Assembly: GCA_030634425.1 (NCBI GenBank)
Contig: DAOWAU010000056.1
Coordinates: 1-5,296, forward strand
Reading direction: 5' to 3'
Source of the DNA: Dehalococcoidia bacterium
Lineage (GTDB): Bacteria; Chloroflexota; Dehalococcoidia; Dehalococcoidales; E44-bin46
Length of the DNA stretch: 5,296 nucleotides
In this document: positions 1 through 5,296 of the stretch, piece after piece
Layout of the letters: every line of letters starts with the position of its first letter
Position numbering within the stretch: position 1 is the first letter of the stretch
Position numbers and translations under genes: made by a program
Notes under the pieces: generated by a model
Told to the model about the DNA's origin: nothing
Databases searched by the model: none
Seen by the model: the letters and a program-made list of their open reading frames with translations, nothing else

Positions 1-561
1 CTGGTCGGCTGGGAGAAAATAGGCATTGACGACGAGGTATACTTCAAGGTAGATGGGATGAAAATAACCCTCGGCGGAATTGCCAAGGGCTATGCTGTAG
101 ACGAAGCGTTAGAAGTTCTTGAAGACATGGGCATCAAACACGCCCTAGTAAACGCCGGCGGAGATATGAGCACACTAGGTTCTAAGCCAAATGGAGAGCC
201 ATGGAACGTTGCTCTGGTGAATCCAGATAATACCAGTCAGAGCCTCGCCACCTTCAGTTTCTCGGATAAATCAATAGCGACCTCAGGAAACTACGAGCGA
301 TACTTCGACCCCGAGAAGAAAGCCCATCATATCATCAATCCAAAGACAGGCTTTTCGGCGCAGGAGTGCATCAGCGTCACCATAATAGCGGAAAACGGCA
401 CACGGGCTGATGCCCTGGCAACCGGGGGCTTTGTCATGGGGCCTTATGAGGGCATGAAGTTGGTTGAATCGCTGGATGATGTGGAGTGTCTCATAGTAGA
501 TGCCGAGAGGACAATACATCGCTCTTCCGGATTATCTCAGTATCTAGGCGAAAGGCAATAA
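1..561 (+). CDS. apbE: FAD:protein FMN transferase ApbE, C-terminal part (5' end outside window)
   Basis: ApbE transfers FMN from FAD to a threonine of target proteins, usually on the outer face of the membrane; in Rnf operons the targets are RnfD and RnfG. The frame is open from base 1, so the gene starts upstream and no start codon, signal peptide or lipobox can be judged. The visible 186 residues are roughly the last 55-60% of a typical ApbE of about 330. Counting from base 1, seen motifs are LGGIAKGYAVD (24-34), NAGGD (51-55), ATSGNY (93-98), the HHIINPKTG segment, and ADALAT with D137 and T141, which match the Mg2+-binding Asp and Thr of the family. An internal ATG at base 58 lies inside the conserved core and is not the true start. 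The TAA stop is one base before the rnfC ATG, which places the gene in the rnf operon and supports a dedicated role in flavinylating this complex. Family call is very secure; the exact target is inferred from context. Confidence 0.95.
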   Translation: MVGWEKIGIDDEVYFKVDGMKITLGGIAKGYAVDEALEVLEDMGIKHALVNAGGDMSTLGSKPNGEPWNVALVNPDNTSQSLATFSFSDKSIATSGNYERYFDPEKKAHHIINPKTGFSAQECISVTIIAENGTRADALATGGFVMGPYEGMKLVESLDDVECLIVDAERTIHRSSGLSQYLGERQ

Positions 562-562
562 G

Positions 563-1900
563 ATGAATAAGTTGAATCTGAGGCTCAAAAAGAAGGGCAC
601 TCGCTATGGAGTGAAGGTGCCCCATAGCAAGCTTACCGCCAAAAACCCCATTGAGCAGACACCCTTGCCCGAAGCAGTAATCATCCCCCTCCACCAGAAT
701 ATAGGAGCACCCTGCGAGGCTGTGGTCAAGAGAGGGGATAAGGTACTGACCGGCCAGAAGATAGGCGATTCAGAAAAGTATGTCAACGCCCCTGTTCACG
801 CCACCGTATCCGGCGAGATAACCGGTACCACCATGGTGGTAAATCCACCCACTGCCCAGCTAATAGAAGCTCTGGTGATAACCTCCGATGGCAAAGATGA
901 ATGGGTAGAACTTGAACCACCCGAGGACCCTGAGGCTCTCTCCGTGAAGGAAATTTTAGACAGGATAAGAGCAGCAGGCATGGTGGGACTTGGAGGAGCT
1001 GCCTTCCCCACCCATGTTAAGCTCTCGCCGCCCAAGGATAAGAAGATAGACACCGTCATCCTCAATGGCTGCGAGTGCGAGCCCTATATAACCTCAGACC
1101 ACAGGGTAATGCTGGAATACGGGGAGAAGGTACTCTCCGGATTAAATATCATAAGGAAGGTAATCTCCCCTGAGAATACCTACATCGCCATAGAAGACAA
1201 CAAAGAAGACGCCATAGACCACATGGAGAAGCTGATAACAGATATGGGGCTCCACGAGGAGTTCAAGATAGTCCCTCTAAAATCGAAGTATCCCATGGGA
1301 GCCGAGAAAATTCTGACAGAATTGCTATTGGGCAGAGAGGTTCCCATCGGTGGGCTGCCTTTAGATGTTGGCACGGTGGTCCACAATGTAAGCACCGCTA
1401 AGGCGATTCACGACGCCGTGGTTGAAGGCAGACCCTTCGTCGAAAGGGTGGTAACCATCACCGGTGCTGTTAAGAATCCGAAAAACCTTTTGACCAGGTT
1501 CGGCACCCCGCTAAGGCATCTCATAGACTACTGCGGCGGGATAGATGGGAAAGCCGACGAGGTCATCCTTGGTGGACCCATGATGGGCTTCTCCCAGTTC
1601 GACCTTGATTTTCCTACAGTTAAGGGAACGAACGCGGTGTTAGTGAAGAAGGGAGTACCGGTAACAGAGCAGGACTGCATAAGCTGTGGCAAGTGTATAG
1701 AGGTTTGTCCTATGCGTCTTATGCCCACCAGTCTAGCCAGACATGCCAAGGCTGGTAACTATGAGGAGTGCGAGAAGTTCTACCTCATTGACTGCTTTGA
1801 GTGTGGAGCCTGTGCTTACATCTGCCCAGCAAACATACCCATAGTGCAGTACATAAAGGTAGCTAAAAAAGAACTGGCGAAGAGGGCAGTTAAGAAATGA
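563..1900 (+). CDS. rnfC: Rnf complex subunit RnfC (NADH/FMN-binding, two [4Fe-4S])
   Basis: RnfC is the peripheral cytoplasmic subunit where the complex exchanges electrons with NAD(H). The 445-residue length fits the short form without the long C-terminal repeat tail of E. coli RsxC (about 740). Domains in order: an N-terminal barrel-sandwich-like region ending in APVHATVSGE (about 75-85); the nucleotide/FMN-binding fold with the Gly-rich GMVGLGGAAFPTHVKL (139-154) and NGCECEPYIT (168-177); a SLBB-like middle region with GAVKNPKNL near 302; and two ferredoxin motifs, CISCGKCIEVCP (C372, C375, C378, C382) and CFECGACAYICP (C411, C414, C417, C421). No membrane segment is seen. The ATG at 563 follows AAAGG at 551-555 by 7 bases. 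The stop overlaps the rnfD start in ATGA. Odd points: the usual N-terminal GGxHPPxxK motif is weak (GVKVPHSK), and an extra cysteine, C170, sits in the NGxECEP motif. NqrA is ruled out because it lacks these clusters. Confidence 0.97.
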   Translation: MNKLNLRLKKKGTRYGVKVPHSKLTAKNPIEQTPLPEAVIIPLHQNIGAPCEAVVKRGDKVLTGQKIGDSEKYVNAPVHATVSGEITGTTMVVNPPTAQLIEALVITSDGKDEWVELEPPEDPEALSVKEILDRIRAAGMVGLGGAAFPTHVKLSPPKDKKIDTVILNGCECEPYITSDHRVMLEYGEKVLSGLNIIRKVISPENTYIAIEDNKEDAIDHMEKLITDMGLHEEFKIVPLKSKYPMGAEKILTELLLGREVPIGGLPLDVGTVVHNVSTAKAIHDAVVEGRPFVERVVTITGAVKNPKNLLTRFGTPLRHLIDYCGGIDGKADEVILGGPMMGFSQFDLDFPTVKGTNAVLVKKGVPVTEQDCISCGKCIEVCPMRLMPTSLARHAKAGNYEECEKFYLIDCFECGACAYICPANIPIVQYIKVAKKELAKRAVKK

Positions 1901-2859
1901 CGCAGGAGAGACAATTCTTAGTCTCACCGGGCCCACATCTGTGGAAAGGGCTCTCGGTAAGCAAGATAATGTATCTGGTGGTGATTGCCCTCATGTTTCC
2001 CACCGGTGCTGCCATCTATTTCTTCGGGCATCATGCCCTCTCAGTAATAGGCGTCAGCATAGGAGCAGCGATAGCCACCGAATATGTAACCAAGAAGATA
2101 AGAGGGCAGCCCTTCATTATGGACGGGAGCGCTGTGGTCACCGGGCTCCTCCTCGGCTTGATTCTGCCACCGACGATATCTTTGTGGATGGTAGCCATCG
2201 GTGCCATATTCTCCATTGCCATTGTCAAGGAAGCCTTCGGCGGTCTGGGGCACAACATTTTTAACCCCGCCCTAGGCGGCAGGGCTTTTATGAGCGTCTC
2301 CTTCGCGGCGGAAATGACGACCTGGACGCCGACACGCTTTATGCCCGTTATGCCCGACGCAGTAACCACCGCTACCCCCCTGAGTGAGAGCTTTGTCTGG
2401 CCAGCGGATAAGCTGTCCCTCTACCAGGCAATGTTCATGGGCAATACCGCCGGCTCCATGGGGGAGACTTCAGCCCTCCTGATATTAATTGGCGGCGCTC
2501 TACTCCTGGGATTGCGCATAATAAACTGGAGAATTCCAGCGATTTACATCGGGACTGTAGCTCTAATGAGCCTTGGCTTCGGGCAGGACCCCCTGTTCCA
2601 CATCCTCGCCGGAGGACTTATGATAGGAGCTTTCTTTATGGCCACGGACTATATAACCTGCCCCCTGACTAACAGAGGGAAAATGATATTCGCTGTCGGC
2701 GTGGGGGCGCTAACAATAATCATAAGGCAGTTCGCCGGAATGCCCGAGGGGGTGTGCTACTCTATCCTGTTCATGAACGCCGTTACCCCCCTTATCGACC
2801 GATTCACCAAGATTAGGCCATATGGCTTAGTAGTAAAGAAGGCAGAAAGTGTCAGCTAA
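1897..2859 (+). CDS. rnfD: Rnf complex membrane subunit RnfD (covalent FMN)
   Basis: RnfD, homologous to NqrB, is an integral membrane flavoprotein central to electron transfer and ion translocation. The 320-residue protein has many hydrophobic segments (first about 24-43), with roughly eight to nine helices by eye. Family motifs seen: MDGSAVVTGLLLGLILPP (about 75-92), GGLGHNIFNPALGGRAF, FFMATDYITCPLTNRGK and MPEGVCYSILFMNAVTPLID near the C-terminus. The covalent flavin site is DAVTTAT (154-160), making T160 the likely FMN-bearing threonine; the Gly normally before the Ala is replaced by T158. The ATG at 1897 overlaps the rnfC stop by four bases (ATGA), and AGAGGG about 10 bases upstream, inside rnfC, can serve as ribosome binding site. 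The 3' end overlaps rnfG by 11 bases. It is RnfD rather than NqrB because it is short and its neighbours are ferredoxin-type RnfB and RnfC. Confidence 0.96.
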   Translation: MTQERQFLVSPGPHLWKGLSVSKIMYLVVIALMFPTGAAIYFFGHHALSVIGVSIGAAIATEYVTKKIRGQPFIMDGSAVVTGLLLGLILPPTISLWMVAIGAIFSIAIVKEAFGGLGHNIFNPALGGRAFMSVSFAAEMTTWTPTRFMPVMPDAVTTATPLSESFVWPADKLSLYQAMFMGNTAGSMGETSALLILIGGALLLGLRIINWRIPAIYIGTVALMSLGFGQDPLFHILAGGLMIGAFFMATDYITCPLTNRGKMIFAVGVGALTIIIRQFAGMPEGVCYSILFMNAVTPLIDRFTKIRPYGLVVKKAESVS

Positions 2860-3397
2860 AAACACCTTGAAGAAATTTTACCCCGTGATAGTGCTTACAG
2901 CAGTGGTGGCGATATCAGTTGGCCTGCTTAGCCTTACTGACAATCTTACCCGGGAGAAGATTGAATGGCAGAAGGAACAGAAAATACAGCGCCTGCTTTT
3001 CGACTTATTCCCCGATATGAGCCGTTACGACCTTGAAAATGAGATATACATCATATACTCTACTGAAGACAAGGTTAGCTATGCCTTTGTCGCCGTGGGC
3101 AAGGGCTACGGAGGGGAAATTAACATCCTGGTCGGGCTTGAGGATGAGAACACATTAAAAGGGATAAGCATAATCTCCCAAGTCGAGACCCCAGGGTTAG
3201 GCAACAGAATAACCGAGAGCTACTTCACCGACCAATTTGCTGGATTAAGCGCTGATGAGGTGGCACGAAGGCGAGATGGTGGGCAGGTAGATACTATAAC
3301 CGGGGCAACAATGAGTTCCTCCGCGGTTATTAAGGCCGTTAGAGCCGCCGCCATGGAAAAGATCAAATTAATAAAGGATAGGGAGCAAGGAAAGTGA
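2849..3397 (+). CDS. rnfG: Rnf complex subunit RnfG (covalent FMN)
   Basis: RnfG, homologous to NqrC, is anchored by one N-terminal helix with its flavin domain on the extracytoplasmic side, and passes electrons between the membrane iron-sulfur centre and RnfD. The 182-residue product has a single hydrophobic segment at about 10-29 after a short Lys-containing start, then a soluble FMN-binding domain. ETPGLG (113-118) and DTITGATMSS (148-157) are the family signatures; T154 is the predicted site of phosphoester FMN attachment by ApbE. The start is GTG at 2849: AAGAAGG (2836-2842) lies 6 bases upstream, and the next in-frame ATG is near residue 57, which would remove the membrane anchor. The start overlaps the end of rnfD by 11 bases and the stop overlaps rnfE by four. 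Length and motifs are ordinary for the family and no break is seen. Confidence 0.96.
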   Translation: MSAKNTLKKFYPVIVLTAVVAISVGLLSLTDNLTREKIEWQKEQKIQRLLFDLFPDMSRYDLENEIYIIYSTEDKVSYAFVAVGKGYGGEINILVGLEDENTLKGISIISQVETPGLGNRITESYFTDQFAGLSADEVARRRDGGQVDTITGATMSSSAVIKAVRAAAMEKIKLIKDREQGK

Positions 3398-4014
3398 AAA
3401 TGGGTAAATTTCACAAGGAGTTTACCAAGGGATTAATTATCTCTAATCCAGTTTTTGTTCTCGCCCTCGGCTTATGCCCCACCCTAGCCGTCACCACCAC
3501 GCTTGATAATGCACTGGGCATGACCTTAGCAGTTGTCATTGTCCTCCTTGGGGCTAACATAATAGTAGCCGCCATAAGGAACTTCATCCCCACCATAACC
3601 AGAATCCCCATATTTATCGTCATAATTGCCAGCCTGGTCACCATGGTCGACCTCCAATTTCAGGCTTATGTCCCTGACCTGCATGCATCATTAGGCATAT
3701 TCCTTCCCCTGGTAGTGGTAAACTGCATAATACTCGCTCGAGCCGAAGCCTTTGCCTCCAAGAACCCGATACTCCACTCTACGGCCGACGCTCTGGGGAT
3801 GACTGTCGGGTTCATGATAGCCCTGCTCATGATATCGGCCATCAGACAGACACTCGGAACCGGCAATCTATCGGTATTCGGCTTCCACTTTTTCACCCTG
3901 CCCGTTCTCGGCGAGCAACCCATAGCACTGCTCATCCTTCCGCCAGGAGCATTCTTGGTCATCGGACTGATAATGGCAATATTCAGATGGAGGGGGGTGA
4001 TGAAGAGTGAATGA
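3394..4014 (+). CDS. rnfE: Rnf complex membrane subunit RnfE
   Basis: RnfE, homologous to NqrD, is an integral membrane subunit that pairs with its paralogue RnfA in inverted topology; structures of Nqr and Rnf complexes place an iron-sulfur centre between the two, held by four cysteines. The 206-residue protein is hydrophobic, with about six helices. LGLCPTLAVT (C28) and VVNCIILARAEAFA (C111) carry the expected ligand cysteines, and LPPGAF occurs near the C-terminus. The start is given as GTG 3394, which overlaps the rnfG stop in GTGA with GGGAG (3381-3385) 8 bases upstream. ATG 3400, two codons later, with AAGGA (3387-3391) 8 bases upstream, is an equally good alternative and changes only MKM to M. 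The last eight bases overlap rnfA. The usual ILGRAEAFA reads ILARAEAFA here, a minor change. Confidence 0.95.
   Translation: MKMGKFHKEFTKGLIISNPVFVLALGLCPTLAVTTTLDNALGMTLAVVIVLLGANIIVAAIRNFIPTITRIPIFIVIIASLVTMVDLQFQAYVPDLHASLGIFLPLVVVNCIILARAEAFASKNPILHSTADALGMTVGFMIALLMISAIRQTLGTGNLSVFGFHFFTLPVLGEQPIALLILPPGAFLVIGLIMAIFRWRGVMKSE
3992..4000 (+). promoter_or_regulatory. Shine-Dalgarno site of rnfA
   Basis: The run GGGGGGTGA lies 6 bases before the GTG start of rnfA, inside the end of rnfE. It lines up with the anti-Shine-Dalgarno complement AGGAGGTGA, with two G-for-A changes that still allow G-U pairing. It supports the GTG at 4007 as the rnfA start. The role is inferred from position and complementarity. 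Confidence 0.7.
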
Positions 4015-4582
4015 ACTCATTGTCATATTCATCGGCATGGCTTTAATCAATAACTTCATCATAGTGAGATTCCTGGGGCTCTGCCCCTTCTTCGGCGTCT
4101 CCAAGCACCTAGGTAGTGCCCTCAGCATGGGGGCAGCAGTTACCATTGTAATGACCATCTCCGCCCTTGCCGCCTGGCTCATCGAAGCCTATATCCTTAT
4201 TCCTTTTGACATTGAGTATATGTACATCGTTATGTTCATACTGGTGATAGCGACGCTAGTCCAGATTATAGAGCTATTCATCAAGAAGACAAATGCCCAA
4301 CTTTATTTTGCCTTCGGGATATACCTGCCACTTATCACCACCAACTGTGCGGTTCTTGGTATCACCCTGATAAACAGAATAGAGGGCTTTTCACTCTCTG
4401 GAAGCGTAGTTGCTGCGCTAGGCGCTGGTGCGGGCTTTACCCTGATTCTGGCAATGATGTCAGGGATACGGGAGAAACTGGAAACAGCCAACACCCCCAA
4501 GTCGATGAGGGGACTGCCCGTAGCCTTTCTCATAGCAACGCTCCTCGGTCTCGCTTTCTCTGGATTTGGAGGAATGATATAA
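4007..4582 (+). CDS. rnfA: Rnf complex membrane subunit RnfA
   Basis: RnfA, homologous to NqrE, is the membrane partner of RnfE and supplies the other two cysteines of the shared intramembrane iron-sulfur centre on the path between RnfB and RnfG. The 191-residue protein has about six hydrophobic segments. RFLGLCPFFGVSK (C26) and LITTNCAVLG (C114) are the conserved cysteine motifs; RGLPVAFLIATLLGLAFSGF ends the protein as is usual for the family. The start is GTG at 4007: the resulting MNELIVIFIGMALINNF matches the usual RnfA N-terminus, and a strong ribosome site lies 6 bases upstream. The gene overlaps the end of rnfE by eight bases, so translation is probably coupled. NqrE is a close relative, but the neighbouring RnfB and RnfC settle the assignment. 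Confidence 0.96.
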   Translation: MNELIVIFIGMALINNFIIVRFLGLCPFFGVSKHLGSALSMGAAVTIVMTISALAAWLIEAYILIPFDIEYMYIVMFILVIATLVQIIELFIKKTNAQLYFAFGIYLPLITTNCAVLGITLINRIEGFSLSGSVVAALGAGAGFTLILAMMSGIREKLETANTPKSMRGLPVAFLIATLLGLAFSGFGGMI

Positions 4583-4618
4583 GAATTAATATAATACAGG
4601 TGGAGGATTTTTAGAGAC
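4583..4618 (+). promoter_or_regulatory. rnfA-rnfB gap with strong Shine-Dalgarno site
   Basis: This 36-base gap is the only real intergenic spacer in the window; all other junctions overlap or are one base apart. It begins AT-rich and contains AGGTGGAGGA (4598-4607), whose GGAGG core (4602-4606) is 12 bases before the rnfB ATG. That spacing is slightly long, but no other in-frame start fits. It suggests rnfB is translated independently of rnfA stop-codon coupling. No hairpin or terminator is visible. Confidence 0.65.
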
Positions 4619-5296
4619 ATGATTCCAATAGGTGCACTCATCGGCATAGGATTAGTCGCCGGGTTAATAATATACCTGGTATATATTAAGGTCCCACAAA
4701 AAGTAAAAGGGCTGGAAAAAACGGAGGAGCTAAACGCTATCTTGCCTGGAACAAACTGCGGTGCTTGTGGCAAGCCTGGCTGTTTTGGCTATGCCCAGGC
4801 ACTGACACATGACCCGGACTTAGTCACCAAGACGCCGTGCGCTCTGGTGCTGCAGGACGCCGAGAGGCTGGAGCAACTGGAAAAGGCTCTTGGCATGACC
4901 CTGGATGTGGAAGCGATGCACAAAAAGGCTCTTATCCACTGTAATGGAAACTCAGAGACTATATACCAATATTCAGGAGTAGATACATGTAAAGGAGCGG
5001 CACAACTCCTCAGCGGCTATAAGAGATGCCCCTTCGCCTGCTTGGGTCTCGAAGACTGTGTCAAGGTATGTCCCGTGAATGCGATATTCATAGACCCAGA
5101 GAAAAAGGTAGTTGTGGTAAACCGAGAGAAGTGTACCGGATGTGGACTCTGCGTAGCTGAATGCCCGCTGAACCTCATTGAGCTGGTTCCCGCTGACACC
5201 AAGATTGCCTTCCTTTGTAGTTACAAACCATTAAGGGATATTCCGGGGAGGGAGAAGTGTGATTACGCCTGTACCCACTGCCGAAAGTGCTTCAAG
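4619..5296 (+). CDS. rnfB: Rnf complex ferredoxin-type subunit RnfB (3' end outside window)
   Basis: RnfB accepts electrons from reduced ferredoxin and feeds the membrane part of the complex. The visible 226 residues are open at the window edge. In order: one N-terminal hydrophobic anchor (about 4-23); a [4Fe-4S] domain NCGACGKPGCFGYA with C47, C50, C55 and probably C74; C108 and C124 in the linker; a cluster motif CPFACLGLEDCVKVCP (C137, C141, C147, C151) with the x3-x5-x3 spacing common in clostridial RnfB; a standard CTGCGLCVAECP (C172, C175, C178, C182); then C200 and a further group C214, C218, C221, C224 that is cut by the edge. The protein is therefore the long multi-cluster form, not the short form like E. 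coli RsxB (about 192 residues). The ATG at 4619 places the anchor right at the N-terminus. Odd point: the usual CPxGG after the first domain reads CALVLQ. It is last in the visible operon. Confidence 0.95.
   Translation, partial: MIPIGALIGIGLVAGLIIYLVYIKVPQKVKGLEKTEELNAILPGTNCGACGKPGCFGYAQALTHDPDLVTKTPCALVLQDAERLEQLEKALGMTLDVEAMHKKALIHCNGNSETIYQYSGVDTCKGAAQLLSGYKRCPFACLGLEDCVKVCPVNAIFIDPEKKVVVVNREKCTGCGLCVAECPLNLIELVPADTKIAFLCSYKPLRDIPGREKCDYACTHCRKCFK

Noticed and set aside
58..60. ATG at 58 as the start of apbE
   Set aside because: The frame stays open upstream to base 1, and this Met immediately precedes the conserved LGGIAKGYAVD core, so starting there would remove a large part of the ApbE fold.
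1941..2264. 107-codon open frame on the + strand in another frame of rnfD
   Set aside because: It is rich in Cys, His and Arg, as expected of an out-of-frame reading of membrane-protein codons, and sits wholly inside rnfD.
2031..2369. 112-codon open frame on the - strand inside rnfD
   Set aside because: It is fully covered by conserved RnfD sequence on the other strand and shows no independent protein features.
4590..4595. A perfect TATAAT, resembling a -10 box for an internal promoter before rnfB
   Set aside because: The best -35 candidate (TTGGAG at 4566-4571) matches only half the consensus, and transcription would begin at about 4602, inside the ribosome binding site, leaving a truncated leader. 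AT-rich spacer is the simpler explanation.
4303..4773. 156-codon open frame on the - strand across rnfA and rnfB
   Set aside because: It lies opposite two strongly conserved genes and its product resembles no family I recognise. It is a shadow of the coding strand.
5017..5202. 61-codon open frame on the - strand inside rnfB
   Set aside because: It is opposite the ferredoxin cysteine motifs of RnfB, which are clearly the real product.
563..5296. An Nqr (Na+-translocating NADH:quinone reductase) operon instead of Rnf
   Set aside because: The membrane subunits are homologous in both, but ferredoxin-type RnfB and double-cluster RnfC are present, while NqrF and an NqrA lacking clusters are not. 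The gene order CDGEAB is also that of Rnf.

Overview
This window holds an Rnf (ferredoxin:NAD+ oxidoreductase, ion-translocating) operon on the + strand, in the order apbE (5' end missing) - rnfC - rnfD - rnfG - rnfE - rnfA - rnfB (3' end missing). All seven genes read in one direction. The rnfCDGEAB order is the one known from clostridial and other anaerobic Rnf clusters. No gene is supported on the - strand, and no RNA gene, repeat, mobile element, CRISPR array or terminator was seen.

Layout: 1-561 is the C-terminal part of ApbE, the flavin transferase that attaches FMN to RnfD and RnfG. 563-1900 is RnfC, the cytoplasmic NADH/FMN and double [4Fe-4S] subunit. 1897-2859 is RnfD and 2849-3397 is RnfG; each carries a recognisable covalent-FMN threonine motif. 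3394-4014 (RnfE) and 4007-4582 (RnfA) are paralogous membrane subunits, each with the two cysteines expected to hold the intramembrane iron-sulfur centre. 4619-5296 is RnfB, the ferredoxin-type entry subunit, still open at the window edge. Most junctions overlap by 4-11 bases or are 1 base apart, so the operon is almost certainly one transcript with translational coupling. The exception is a 36-base gap with its own strong Shine-Dalgarno before rnfB.

How the parts work together (family knowledge): reduced ferredoxin gives electrons to the RnfB clusters. These pass through the RnfA/RnfE membrane iron-sulfur centre and the FMNs of RnfG and RnfD to RnfC, where NAD+ is reduced. The energy drives Na+ or H+ out of the cell, and the complex can also run in reverse. 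ApbE matures the flavoproteins.

Organism: probably an anaerobic bacterium, judged by the Rnf type, the multi-cluster RnfB and the gene order. Base composition is near half G+C by eye, with frequent ATA (Ile) and AGG/AGA (Arg) codons and GTG starts. I cannot name a taxon from this. The window is an ordinary, well-conserved energy-metabolism operon. The points worth a second look are small departures from family motifs in RnfD, RnfB and RnfC. I did not find a previously undescribed system.
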